Assembly (NCBI GenBank): GCA_964613675.1 | Contig: CAZTIH010000024.1 | Coordinates: 1 to 27,480 of the forward strand | DNA length: 27,480 bases | Direction of reading: 5' to 3' | Origin: DAIUCA01 sp964613675 | GTDB lineage: Bacteria > Pseudomonadota > Gammaproteobacteria > Competibacterales > Competibacteraceae | In this document: piece by piece, positions 1 to 8,056 of the stretch | Position numbering within the stretch: the first letter of the stretch is position 1 | How the letters are laid out: each line of letters opens with the position of its first letter | The notes under the pieces: generated by a model | Told to the model about the DNA's origin: nothing | Database searches by the model: none | What the model saw: only the letters and a program-made list of their open reading frames with translations | Made by a program: the position numbers and the translations under genes

Positions 1-75
1 CACAATACTCTGCGCGTACAGCGGTAGCGCCATCAGCACCAGCAATAGCCCCCATAATGATCTTAGTAAGTTCAT
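1..75 (-). CDS. Secreted protein, N-terminal fragment (runs off left edge)
   Basis: Only the first 25 codons are present. They begin with ATG (complement of 73-75) behind a perfect AGGAGG Shine-Dalgarno (complement of 81-86) five bases away. The sequence seen is a classic Sec signal peptide: a short N-region with one Arg, a hydrophobic Leu/Val/Met-rich core (LLLVLMALPL) and a plausible cleavage site after YAQ. The mature protein lies outside the window, so its function cannot be named. The start overlaps the stop of a 22-codon leader ORF (ATGA), and the gene lies downstream of tsaB on the same strand. Confidence 0.75.
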   Translation of the reverse strand, partial: MNLLRSLWGLLLVLMALPLYAQSIV

Positions 76-140
76 AGGAACCTCCTATCATCGGGCGAAG
101 AAACGCGCCCCCAAAGCGCGTCGCAATTGAATTGACTCAT
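72..140 (-). CDS. 22-aa leader ORF translationally coupled to secreted protein
   Basis: A short minus-strand ORF starts at ATG (complement of 138-140) after a good Shine-Dalgarno (AGGAG, about 7 bases upstream). Its TGA stop overlaps the ATG of the secreted-protein gene (ATGA). The peptide begins MSQFNCDALWGR and ends DDRRFL; it has no signal peptide or known motif. A 6-bp GC-rich hairpin lies inside the ORF (103-121). Good ribosome-binding sites, tight coupling and an internal hairpin suggest a leader peptide controlling the downstream gene, but this is inference; chance remains possible for so short an ORF. Confidence 0.45.
   Translation of the reverse strand: MSQFNCDALWGRVSSPDDRRFL
103..121 (-). 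promoter_or_regulatory. Hairpin inside the leader ORF
   Basis: ACGCGC (minus-strand sense) is followed by a 7-base loop TTTGGGG and the exact complement GCGCGT, then TTCTTC. It lies within the leader ORF, before the secreted-protein start. It could be an attenuator-type stem or a translational control element. The T-run is too poor to call it a terminator with confidence. Confidence 0.4.
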
Positions 141-247
141 AACCTGACTCCTCGCGTTGAAATTAAACAAGACAACTGCAAACTGTATATTTTTAGCAAC
201 TATGGCAAAGCTGTTGGGAAATCACCACATTGCGGCCATTAACGTCT

Positions 248-883
248 TTAATCGACCACGCGGTTGCGTAAGTAAAGGGGTTGCAATCCCAAAGCCGTCG
301 TCGTGCCCCGAGGCCATTCTCGCGCCGCTAACGTGACAAGCGCCGCCGCTAAGGAAGTCGGGGGCGTCAAAACCGTTACGCCCGCCAACGGATATGCCGT
401 AAATCCATTGCCCACTCCAACCCACGGCTCGGGATGCGTGGCCCACCACTGCGCCAAATCGTCGGGGCCAGTGAGCTGATCATCCTGCACCGGTCGCCAC
501 TGCCCCTCAGCGCGTGCGTAGGCCCCCCAGTAAAGTTCTTGCTTACGGGCATCCAACGCCACCATGACGTGATCGGCCGCAATCGTGCTGGCTAGGGCAC
601 GCAAAGTCGAAATCCCACAGACCGGTCGCCCCAGTCCGTAGGCCAGCCCCTGCACAAACCCCACCCCGATCCGTACCCCCGTAAAGGACCCCGGCCCTCG
701 ACTCACGACAAAGCCGTCTAACTCCGCTAAATCGCTCTGGCCCATCGCCAACACTTCGTCTAGCAACAGGGGCAAAACCGCACCACTGGGACGTTCAGCA
801 GATTGGCGAGTCCAGACGGTGCCCTGGTGCCACAAAGCGACCGAAGTAAGCTCCGTCGCGGTATCAATAGCCAATAGTTTCAT
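248..883 (-). CDS. tsaB: tRNA threonylcarbamoyladenosine biosynthesis protein TsaB
   Basis: The 211-aa protein is TsaB (YeaZ), the non-catalytic partner of TsaD that helps transfer the threonylcarbamoyl group to A37 of ANN-decoding tRNAs in the cytoplasm. It starts with the family's MKLLAIDTATE strand and carries the diagnostic SRGPGSFTGVRIGVGFVQGL segment at about residues 61-80, part of the ASKHA fold. TsaB lacks the metal-binding histidines of TsaD, as expected. Length is close to E. coli TsaB. Its ATG overlaps the TGA of the upstream helicase gene (ATGA, 880-883), so the two are almost certainly co-transcribed and translationally coupled. The same pairing occurs in E. coli (tsaB-yoaA). 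Confidence 0.95.
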   Translation of the reverse strand: MKLLAIDTATELTSVALWHQGTVWTRQSAERPSGAVLPLLLDEVLAMGQSDLAELDGFVVSRGPGSFTGVRIGVGFVQGLAYGLGRPVCGISTLRALASTIAADHVMVALDARKQELYWGAYARAEGQWRPVQDDQLTGPDDLAQWWATHPEPWVGVGNGFTAYPLAGVTVLTPPTSLAAALVTLAAREWPRGTTTALGLQPLYLRNRVVD

Positions 884-2769
884 GAAGTTACTCGTAAAAA
901 TGCGAGGACCTCGTCGATCTCACGGGTGCGGCGCATCGGTGGGAGACTGTCGAGGAAGGTGCGTCCGTAGGGTTTGGTCAACAAACGGGGATCCCCCAAC
1001 ACCAGCACGCCCCGATCCGTCACATCGCGAATCAATCGACCCACCCCCTGTTTTAGGGCGATGACGGCGTGGGGCACCTGTAATTCGTTGAAGGGATTGC
1101 GTTTTTGCTGCTTTAACGCATTGGATCGCGCCGTTAGTACGGGGTCGTCCGGGCTAGCAAAGGGCAGTTTAGCGATGACCACACAGCTCAACGCCTCCCC
1201 GCGCACATCCACCCCCTCCCAAAAGCTCGCCGTCGCCAGTAACACGCCGCCCCCGTTACGAAATTCGTCGAGTAACACCGTGCGCGGTCGGCTGCCCTGA
1301 CAAAGCAGGGGAAAGGGCAAATCGCTTAAAAAACGTTCGGCTTCGTTGAGGGCGCTGTAGCTCGTAAACAAAATCATCGCCCGCCCACCACAAGCCCGCA
1401 AAATTGGCTTGATGTGCTGCATCAACTCGCGGTTGAAGCGGTAAACCGAGGGTTCGGGCAGTCCCTTGGGTAAATAGGCGAGGGCGAGGTTGGCATAATC
1501 GAAGGGGCTGTCGAGACGCAAGGTGCGTGCGGTCGTGAGTCCTAGGCGTTGGGTGAAGTGGTCGAAATCGTTTTTAACGGTCAGTGTCGCGGAGGTGAAA
1601 ATCCACGCTTTTTGCTGCGTTAACGAGGTAAACACCGCCGCGATTTCTAAAGGGGTTAGGCTCAGTAAAAAGCTCCCCCCGCGCCGTTCGACCCAGCCAA
1701 TTTTTTCAATATTTTCATCGACTTCCAGTTGGGTGACCTGTCGCCAGCGCCCCCGAATGACCCCGGCCCGTTGCCAACAGCTCGCCAACCCCTTGCTCCG
1801 CTCCTTGACCCCCTCCAACGCCTCGATTAGTCCCTTGAGCCAATGGTCGATTTCTTGAGCGACGGGATGTGCCCAGGGCTTGACTGTGTCCCAACTGACC
1901 CGCCCATCTTCGCCCAACGCTTCGGTAAACCGCTGTAGAGATGGCAAAAATGCGTCACAAAGCGGCACAAAATCGACCCATTCGGGCAATTCACGGCGTT
2001 GTTCTGCGAGGCTGTCCCGTTGCAATTCAAGGAGCTGGCGACTGCTGACGGTCACACTTAAAAATTGACTGGCTAATGCGGGCAACTGGTGCGCTTCATC
2101 GAAAATCACGCCGTCCACGACCGGTAAGAGTTCGCCAAACCCATCCTCTTTCAGGGCTAAATCTGCGAAAAACAGATGGTGATTGATGACCACAATATCG
2201 GCTTCTAACGCGGCGCGGCGGGCCTTAAATGCAAAACAATCCCGCAAACGAGGACATTCGCCGCCTAAACAATTTTCACTATTGGCCGTGATTTCGCCGC
2301 GCAGGGACCAATTTTCAGGGACATCGAGTTCAGCGAGATCGCCGTGTTGCGTGACTTCAGCCCAGGTGCGCACTTGGGCAAAGCGTTGATCGCCCAACAT
2401 CACCCGTTCAAATCGCTGTAAACACAAATAATTGCTACGTCCTTTCAGCAACACGGCCTGTCGGTGGGTGGACAGCGCCCGTTGCACGGTAGGGAGATCG
2501 CGATGAAACAGTTGATCTTGCAGATGCTTCGTACCCGTCGAAATCAAGAGACGTTGGCCACTCAACAGCGCCGGTACCAAGTAACCAAAGGTTTTCCCCG
2601 TCCCTGTCCCCGCTTCGACGACCAAAATTCGCGGTTCAGTCAAACCGCCATCGTTTTGTAAAAGCTGCTCGACCGCCTCGGCCATTTGTTGTTGGGCCAG
2701 ACGGGGCGCAAATCCCGCGATAAATTGGGCGAAAGGGCCGGTCGCACTGAGAAGTTGGGACGCCAACAC
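880..2769 (-). CDS. yoaA: ATP-dependent DNA helicase, YoaA/DinG family with Fe-S cluster
   Basis: This is a 629-aa superfamily 2 helicase of the XPD/DinG group. Walker A is EAGTGTGKT at residues 52-60, and motif II is DEAH at 224-227. Between them Cys116, Cys167, Cys172 and Cys178 fit the four ligands of the XPD-type [4Fe-4S] cluster. The C-terminal helicase motif reads QGVGRLIRD, near residue 580. YoaA works with the polymerase III chi subunit in E. coli to unwind damaged forks; that role is transferred from the family. The start is GTG (complement of 2767-2769) with TAGGA about 7 bases upstream. The stop overlaps the tsaB start, as in a two-gene operon. DinG itself is the main alternative, but the tsaB pairing and 629-aa length favour YoaA. 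Confidence 0.92.
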   Translation of the reverse strand: MLASQLLSATGPFAQFIAGFAPRLAQQQMAEAVEQLLQNDGGLTEPRILVVEAGTGTGKTFGYLVPALLSGQRLLISTGTKHLQDQLFHRDLPTVQRALSTHRQAVLLKGRSNYLCLQRFERVMLGDQRFAQVRTWAEVTQHGDLAELDVPENWSLRGEITANSENCLGGECPRLRDCFAFKARRAALEADIVVINHHLFFADLALKEDGFGELLPVVDGVIFDEAHQLPALASQFLSVTVSSRQLLELQRDSLAEQRRELPEWVDFVPLCDAFLPSLQRFTEALGEDGRVSWDTVKPWAHPVAQEIDHWLKGLIEALEGVKERSKGLASCWQRAGVIRGRWRQVTQLEVDENIEKIGWVERRGGSFLLSLTPLEIAAVFTSLTQQKAWIFTSATLTVKNDFDHFTQRLGLTTARTLRLDSPFDYANLALAYLPKGLPEPSVYRFNRELMQHIKPILRACGGRAMILFTSYSALNEAERFLSDLPFPLLCQGSRPRTVLLDEFRNGGGVLLATASFWEGVDVRGEALSCVVIAKLPFASPDDPVLTARSNALKQQKRNPFNELQVPHAVIALKQGVGRLIRDVTDRGVLVLGDPRLLTKPYGRTFLDSLPPMRRTREIDEVLAFLRVTS

Positions 2770-2935
2770 GAGCAGTTCCTAGCGTGAAAACAATCGCCAT
2801 AGAAATAACAGATTTCTGCAACTACGACTTGAGGATTAACGGTTTGCCCCAAGGTGAAATGCCGAGAATCTTTTGCCGTTTTGAGATACTAATCCCCTAG
2901 TTATTCCATTCATTTATTTACAATGAGGTGTTTTT

Positions 2936-3256
2936 ATGGCTGTCCATCCGCTATTCCTGGCGCTGATTCCCCCCGCCGCCGTCTTCAATATTGCCCACAC
3001 CCGTGCCACAGCTGGCCCGATTGCGGGATTTTGGTTGGCGGGCCTCCTCATGGTGATGTACGGCGTGACCTCTCTCGGAAGCTCTTTGGGCTTGAGTTTT
3101 GTGGTATTTGGCGCGTTTTTCTGGTGGGTGAGTTACTACTGCGCAGGATTGGTGATCGAAGCGGCAAAGGCCGATTTGCACCACGATCCCCATAGTCCTT
3201 TGGCCCATCGCGTCCAGGATGACGACCACGACCCCCTCGACACGCTCCCTCACTAA
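2936..3256 (+). CDS. Small membrane protein of unknown function
   Basis: The 106-aa protein starts at ATG 2936 after GAGGTG at about 2924-2929. Residues 3-20, 26-46 and 48-70 are hydrophobic and could form two or three membrane helices. The last 35 residues are soluble, rich in His and Asp (HHDPHS, QDDDHDPLD), and could bind metal. I do not recognise the family. Its stop lies 15 bases before the GTG of the ATPase gene on the same strand, so the two probably form an operon, and the small protein may anchor or partner the ATPase. A frame-shifted ORF starting at 2923 is a shadow. Confidence 0.7.
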   Translation: MAVHPLFLALIPPAAVFNIAHTRATAGPIAGFWLAGLLMVMYGVTSLGSSLGLSFVVFGAFFWWVSYYCAGLVIEAAKADLHHDPHSPLAHRVQDDDHDPLDTLPH

Positions 3257-3271
3257 AACGATTTAGCCCCC

Positions 3272-5125
3272 GTGACCGATGATTTAGCGCATTGGTTTAA
3301 CCGTTGTGGTGAAGCGGCCCCGTTCACACAACAAAGTATTCTCGACCCCCAGAGTCCGCTATTGGGCGATGTAACGAGTCTGCATCAAGAGGCGTTTGAT
3401 GGATTAGTGCGTTTGTGGTCGCGGCCAAGGAGTCGGTTAGGACGACGGGGGGCGTTGGTTTTGGGCGAAATCGGCAGTGGCAAAACCCATCTGCTGGCCC
3501 GACTCGCTCAGTATGCCAAACGGCGAATGTCGTTAACTTGGGCCGTCGTCCCCTTGGACACCGATCCAGCGCACAACCTTCGGCGCGCACTTTTAGATGC
3601 GTTGTTGCGGGCAGCACCTGGAGATGTCGCGCCGATTGACCAAATTTTGCGGCAACTGGGGACGTCCCTGTCGTCCTTGGGATACGTCTCTAACGGTACA
3701 GTGACGGTCCCCCCCACGATTTGGCAGGCGTTTGAGGGGTTACGTCATCCAGATCAGCGTTTAATGGTCTTGAGATGGTTGCGCGGACAGGCCGCCAATA
3801 AACCCACGACGGACTCGTTGTTCACCCGTTTAGGCGAGATGCCCGATGCAATCGCGGTGGTTGCAGCGATTGCGCGGTTGTTGCAACACCAGAACGCCTT
3901 GGGAAGCGGCTTGTTGCTGGCCTTTGATCATCTCGATGGTCTCTCCGACGCTGCTTTGCATCGTTTGGATACGCTCTTGTCGTTGATTGAAACGCATTTT
4001 CCAACGGCATTTGTGCTTTTACTGGCGTCACCGACGACTTGGCGTCAACGATGTCGGCGACAGTTGCAATCTTCACGGGTGTCGTGGCTTGAGCAACATG
4101 TCTTTGAGCTAGGAACCTGTCGGCCTGAGCAGTCCTTACAGCTCATTCGTGCGCGACTTAGCGCCGTTCTGGAGGTCGAGCCCGATGATCTTTACCCCCT
4201 AGACGAAGCGAGTTTGCGCCAACAGGCGAGTGGCGTGACCCCGCGCAAAGTGTTGCAACTCGCGCAACAGGCCGTGGAGGCGGTGACCCAGCTGAATCCC
4301 TCGGCGGGTGTATTCCCTCAACTCGATGCCAATAGTGTGTTGCAACATGCTTTTAATGCACGACGACGGGGTTTTTTAGCCAATCCCGATGCCCACCCCC
4401 CTAACAGTGATCTCTTGTCTTTGGGGGTCACCCTATTTTTGGAAAACCATGCCCCACAAGCGACGGTGAAACAGCGAGAGGACGGCGTTTGGATGTGGCG
4501 GGCGGATGGTTCGCCGTGGTTGATGGTGATGATTGACCATGCCCATTACCACAGTGCCGTCAACGCCAATCTGCAAAAAGCGATGAGTTACCAGGACGAG
4601 TATTGGACTGTGGCGTATGTGCGCGATAGTCGTTGGCCCATTCCCCAGCGGTGGAAGGCAAGTCAAGATCTACTCGTCGAGCTAATCGAACGGGGCGGGA
4701 TGGTGGTGTCGTTGTCGTTGAACGAGGCGGCGGATTGGTACGCTTTAGCTCACTTAGATAATGCGGTGGCCGAGGGCGAAGTGACGGTACGCGCTCAAAC
4801 AGAACCTCGCCCCGTGACACATCGGGAATTTTCCACCTTCATCGCGACCTTAATTGGGTTACTCGAAGGATTTTCGGCCCTCGACGCACCTTTAGGGATT
4901 GTCCACGATGCGGCCCCCCCCCCCTTGGAGACGACCACGCAGGTCATTACCGATCTACTGCGCGTTGCCCCAGGCGCGGCGTTATTGCTCAACCAGCTGA
5001 CGAATCAGTTGGCGGGGATAGAGGCCGAGGTATTGACGAGGGCATTGGCCGATAAGCGCTTTATGCAACTTGAGAGTCGCGAGGGCACCGTCGTGCTATT
5101 GCGGAGGGTCATTGAGGCGTATTAG
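3272..5125 (+). CDS. P-loop (AAA-type) ATPase of unknown function
   Basis: The 617-aa protein has Walker A GEIGSGKT at residues 65-72 and a Walker-B-like strand LLLAFDHLD near 214-222. A polar sensor-1-like strand (LLASPTTW) falls near 250-257, and a sensor-2-like GVTPRKVLQLAQ falls about 70 residues further on. The arrangement resembles ORC/Cdc6- or ExeA-like AAA ATPases. The C-terminal half contains a mixed alpha/beta region with MVMIDHAHYHSAVN and a final segment that reads like a winged helix (LLNQLTNQLAGIEAEVLTRAL). I do not recognise either as a named domain. The start is GTG 3272 with no clear Shine-Dalgarno, so it may be read by re-initiation from the small membrane protein 15 bases upstream. 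There is no signal peptide, so it is cytoplasmic. A role with DNA or in defence is only a guess. Confidence 0.85.
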   Translation: MTDDLAHWFNRCGEAAPFTQQSILDPQSPLLGDVTSLHQEAFDGLVRLWSRPRSRLGRRGALVLGEIGSGKTHLLARLAQYAKRRMSLTWAVVPLDTDPAHNLRRALLDALLRAAPGDVAPIDQILRQLGTSLSSLGYVSNGTVTVPPTIWQAFEGLRHPDQRLMVLRWLRGQAANKPTTDSLFTRLGEMPDAIAVVAAIARLLQHQNALGSGLLLAFDHLDGLSDAALHRLDTLLSLIETHFPTAFVLLLASPTTWRQRCRRQLQSSRVSWLEQHVFELGTCRPEQSLQLIRARLSAVLEVEPDDLYPLDEASLRQQASGVTPRKVLQLAQQAVEAVTQLNPSAGVFPQLDANSVLQHAFNARRRGFLANPDAHPPNSDLLSLGVTLFLENHAPQATVKQREDGVWMWRADGSPWLMVMIDHAHYHSAVNANLQKAMSYQDEYWTVAYVRDSRWPIPQRWKASQDLLVELIERGGMVVSLSLNEAADWYALAHLDNAVAEGEVTVRAQTEPRPVTHREFSTFIATLIGLLEGFSALDAPLGIVHDAAPPPLETTTQVITDLLRVAPGAALLLNQLTNQLAGIEAEVLTRALADKRFMQLESREGTVVLLRRVIEAY

Positions 5126-5136
5126 GGGGCCAAACG

Positions 5137-5165
5137 AAAAAAGTCCCTCATTTGAGAGACCTTTT
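5137..5165. terminator. Imperfect bidirectional terminator-like hairpin
   Basis: An A-run (5137-5142) precedes an imperfect stem, roughly AGTCCCTC against GAGAGACCT around ATTT, with a T-run (5162-5165) after it. It sits between the convergent ends of the ATPase gene and the SH3b gene, where it could stop transcription from both sides. The stem contains mismatches, so strength is uncertain. Confidence 0.4.
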
Positions 5166-5205
5166 GGGAAAAACGAGACCGAGCCGTCGTAAATCAATCG
5201 CTTCT

Positions 5206-5520
5206 CTAACCTCGACGACGGCGACCACATCCCGGCGGTGGGAAGGGACTAATCACCGTTGAGGACATAAAGCCACGGCGTCCCCCTAAATTCACCACAT
5301 ACCAACTGGTCCCAGGCATCTGGCGCACGACGGGGACCGGTTGGCAGTAGTCGAGGCGACCGATGATGCGGGCGCTAGTCGAGGGGCCAGAACGCACATT
5401 TGCCGAGCTTGACGATACATAAAACACGTCGCGTGCTTGCCGACGTTGGGCGTCAGCGGGCGTACTGGCGAGTAAACCCGCTAAAGTTAAAACGGTGGCA
5501 ATGGCCAGAGATTTCAACAT
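5206..5520 (-). CDS. Secreted SH3b-domain protein
   Basis: The 104-aa product begins with a signal peptide (MLKSLAIATVLTLAGLLAS, cleavage near ADAQ). A single bacterial SH3 (SH3b) fold follows: ANVRSGPSTSARIIGRL, then VPVVRQ and TSWYVVNLGGRRGFMSS. The tail is short, Pro/Arg-rich and basic (GCGRRRRG). Such domains bind peptidoglycan or envelope partners; this one carries no catalytic domain. I chose the ATG at 5518-5520 because the signal peptide begins there; the open frame extends 48 codons further upstream without plausible coding character. The gene is divergent from tyrS, sharing a 146-bp promoter region. Confidence 0.8.
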   Translation of the reverse strand: MLKSLAIATVLTLAGLLASTPADAQRRQARDVFYVSSSSANVRSGPSTSARIIGRLDYCQPVPVVRQMPGTSWYVVNLGGRRGFMSSTVISPFPPPGCGRRRRG

Positions 5521-5603
5521 GGAGACATCCCTAAGTTTGAGGGTAAAAGTAAAAGGACGACGCGATGCTCGAAGACCATAGCTAAATTTCCCATGAATGC
5601 GGT

Positions 5604-5632
5604 TTGCTACATTGTCGAACCAAGCAAATGAT
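5604..5632 (+). promoter_or_regulatory. Candidate sigma-70 promoter of tyrS
   Basis: TTGCTA (5604-5609) and AATGAT (5627-5632) are separated by exactly 17 bases; each matches the consensus at four of six positions. It would give a leader of about 28 bases before the tyrS ATG at 5667. This is motif evidence only. Confidence 0.4.
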
Positions 5633-5666
5633 CTTAAGCAACTTTTAAGCGCGAGTGCATCCATCT

Positions 5667-6929
5667 ATGTCGAACTTCCTCGATGAATTGAAATGGCGGG
5701 GGTTATTACACCAAACCGCCGGCGCCCAAATCCAACAACATCTTCAACAATCAAGAGTGGGTTACTGCGGCTTTGACCCCACGAAAAATAGCCTCACCAT
5801 CGGGAATTTCATCGCCATCAAGCTCCTGATGCACTGGCAACGGGCGGGGCATCAACCCATCGTATTGATGGGCGGCGGGACGGGTCTCATTGGCGATCCC
5901 TCGGGGAAAGATGTGGAACGCCAACTCATCGGTCGTGACGAAGTAGAGGCCAACATTCAAGGTCAGCGGCGTGTCTTTGAGAAGCTCCTCGACGGCGTGA
6001 AAATCGTGAATAACGCCGATTGGTTACTCAAATTGGGGTTTATCGAGATTTTGCGCGATGTGGGCAAACATTTTTCGGTCAACGCCATGATTCAACGGGA
6101 TGCGGTGCGAGAGCGGTTACAGAATCGCGAACAGGGCATCAGCTATACGGAATTTAGCTATGTCCTAATGCAAGCCTACGATTTTGTGCACTTACGCCGT
6201 ACGTTGGACTGCACCGTACAGCTTGCGGGTTCTGACCAGTATGGAAACATTGTTGCTGGCATGGATTTAATGCGCAGAATGGATAATGCGGAGGGTTTTG
6301 GCATTACTAATCCCCTCGTGACCAAAGCAGATGGCACCAAAATCGGGAAAACGGCGGAGGGAGCTATTTGGTTAACCGCAGACCGCACCTCGCCTTACCG
6401 TTTTTACCAGTATTGGCTGAATGCAACGGACGAAGATGCCCTGCGATTCTTACCGTGGTACACCTTCATGTCCCAAGCTGAAATTGAGGCATTGCAGTTA
6501 GCCCATCAGCAACAACCCCAGTTGCGATTGGCACAAAAGGCCGTGGCGAGCCACATGACCCAGCTCATTCACGACGACGAGGCGCTAAAACGTGCCGAAC
6601 TCGCGACCGAGGTTTTGTTTGGCGTTGGGGAGGTGCGCGACCTCGATGCCGCAACCTTGAACGACATTTTGGACGACATCCCCCACTCTGATCGACCCCG
6701 TGAGTCCCTTGCGACGGAGGGGGTGTTATTGAGCGAGTTATTAGCTGAAACCACTTTGGCCAGCTCACGGCGACAGGCGCGGGAGTTTTTGAACAGTGGC
6801 GCCGTCCTCGTAAATGGTCAGAAAGCCGATGTCGAGCGGCGACTCACTGTCGATGACCTTCTGGACGGGGGAATCACGCTGTTGAAACGCGGCAAAAAGC
6901 AGTGGCACGGCATTCGCTGGACGTCTTAG
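5667..6929 (+). CDS. tyrS: Tyrosyl-tRNA synthetase with altered HIGH motif
   Basis: This 420-aa class Ic synthetase charges tRNA-Tyr. Family landmarks are the CGFDPT strand (residues 34-39), GTGLIGDPSGK, GISYTEFSYVLMQAYDF, GSDQYGNI, the KMSKS-type loop KIGKT, and a C-terminal S4 RNA-binding domain (SSRRQAREFLNSGAVLVNG). The length is normal. The oddity is the HIGH signature: the expected SLHxGH reads SLTIGN at residues 42-47, so both catalytic histidines are replaced (Thr44, Asn47) although the flanking residues are intact. I chose ATG 5667 because MSNFLDELKWRG matches the family start; GTG 5655 is an in-frame alternative and neither has a strong Shine-Dalgarno. It overlaps the convergent small gene by four bases. 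Confidence 0.93.
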   Translation: MSNFLDELKWRGLLHQTAGAQIQQHLQQSRVGYCGFDPTKNSLTIGNFIAIKLLMHWQRAGHQPIVLMGGGTGLIGDPSGKDVERQLIGRDEVEANIQGQRRVFEKLLDGVKIVNNADWLLKLGFIEILRDVGKHFSVNAMIQRDAVRERLQNREQGISYTEFSYVLMQAYDFVHLRRTLDCTVQLAGSDQYGNIVAGMDLMRRMDNAEGFGITNPLVTKADGTKIGKTAEGAIWLTADRTSPYRFYQYWLNATDEDALRFLPWYTFMSQAEIEALQLAHQQQPQLRLAQKAVASHMTQLIHDDEALKRAELATEVLFGVGEVRDLDAATLNDILDDIPHSDRPRESLATEGVLLSELLAETTLASSRRQAREFLNSGAVLVNGQKADVERRLTVDDLLDGGITLLKRGKKQWHGIRWTS

Positions 6930-7222
6930 CTCGACGCATCATCATAGGTACGGCGACGGCGAGGCGTATTGGGTTTGAGGATAGGCGTTTTGACTAACGT
7001 AGTGCCCACCGGCATCCCACGACCGGCATTCGTGCGCAACCCCCCTAACAACCAAGCAATACGGCGTTCAAGACTTGCTTGGGCTTCGGGGGTCAGGTCG
7101 CCGTAAATAATCAGCATCATGCCGATCAGTAGAGTGAGGCCGCCCACTAGAAAAACCAGTCGTTCCAAAAAACCGATGATGAGCACGACCATAAGCATGA
7201 GTAAGTAGTGACGTAATTTCAT
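6926..7222 (-). CDS. Small membrane protein, function unknown
   Basis: The 98-aa protein has a strongly hydrophobic N-terminal half (about residues 6-42, long enough for one or two membrane helices split by FLER). The soluble C-terminal half has ERRIAWLLGGLR and ends in a basic RRRR stretch before DDASS. I do not recognise the family. The start follows the SDR gene by 26 bases on the same strand, so it is probably the second gene of that operon. Its TAA lies inside the end of tyrS, a 4-base tail-to-tail overlap. Confidence 0.7.
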   Translation of the reverse strand: MKLRHYLLMLMVVLIIGFLERLVFLVGGLTLLIGMMLIIYGDLTPEAQASLERRIAWLLGGLRTNAGRGMPVGTTLVKTPILKPNTPRRRRTYDDASS

Positions 7223-7248
7223 AAAGCAGCGTTTCTCGGGGGGACGGT

Positions 7249-7977
7249 TTACAAAAATTGGCCGCCGTCAAGCGGTAAAACGACGCCCGTCATAAAGGGT
7301 TGCGTTAGCAAATACTCGACGGCCTGCGCGACCATTTTAACCTCGCCGGCCCGTCGCAACGGCACTCGCTCCCGCGCCAACGCTTCGAGATAGTCCATGG
7401 ACTGCTCGGGCGGAGGCAAAATCGCCCCCGGCGCAACACCATTCACCGTAATACGTGGGGCCAGTGCGAGCGCCAACATTGGAGTGAGGGTGTGCAAGGC
7501 TTGTTTCGTCAGGCGATAGACGATGTGATCGGGAAGCGGGCGACGCAAACGCGCATCGAGAATATTCACAATACGACCTTGGCAATCATTGGGGAGTTGT
7601 TTGGCAAACTGCTGGGCAAGAATAAATGGGGCATGGAGGTTGATGGCCATAAGGGCTTGCCACTGGGCATCGTCGTCCGTATCCCATTGATCGTTTTGGG
7701 GAAAAATAGCGGCGCTGTTGATGAGAATATCGAGTTGACCCAACGCTTGTTGCACGGTGGGAATCAGATTTCGTACGGCGTTGGCATCCGTAAAATCAGC
7801 ACGAAACGCATGACCTTGACCGCCCGCTTCGCGAATGAGATTGAGCGTCGTTTCGGGGGAGGATTGGCTATGATGGACCGCGACTGTGACGCCACATCGG
7901 CTCAAATGAAGCGCGATCTGTTGCCCCAATCGCACGCCAGCGCCAGTGACTAACGCAACTTTATTTTGTAGGTTCAA
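7249..7977 (-). CDS. SDR oxidoreductase of the pteridine reductase type
   Basis: The 242-aa short-chain dehydrogenase has the cofactor motif TGAGVRLG at residues 11-18; the Arg is typical of pteridine reductases and replaces the usual third Gly pattern, consistent with NADPH use. Further landmarks are INSAA (86-90), NILDARLRRPL (138-148, with the Asp in place of the usual catalytic Ser) and YRLTK (Tyr154, Lys158). The C-terminal PGAILPP and LPLDGG motifs are also family-typical. PTR1/FolM-like enzymes reduce dihydrobiopterin, dihydrofolate or dihydromonapterin. The start is TTG (complement of 7975-7977) with a purine-rich AGAAGAAA upstream; no in-frame ATG is nearby. It is divergent from the YqhA-type gene. 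Confidence 0.88.
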   Translation of the reverse strand: MNLQNKVALVTGAGVRLGQQIALHLSRCGVTVAVHHSQSSPETTLNLIREAGGQGHAFRADFTDANAVRNLIPTVQQALGQLDILINSAAIFPQNDQWDTDDDAQWQALMAINLHAPFILAQQFAKQLPNDCQGRIVNILDARLRRPLPDHIVYRLTKQALHTLTPMLALALAPRITVNGVAPGAILPPPEQSMDYLEALARERVPLRRAGEVKMVAQAVEYLLTQPFMTGVVLPLDGGQFL

Positions 7978-8056
7978 TGGTTTCTTCTACAGGCTAATGG
8001 ATCTCTCTACAAAGAGAGGTTCTTCACTTTTCGGTTTCGCGCCCAAGGAATTTCGC

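Noticed and set aside
5521..5664. Long version of the SH3b protein starting near 5664
   Set aside because: The extra 48 residues would bury the signal peptide and cover the tyrS promoter region; the ATG at 5518-5520 is the natural start.
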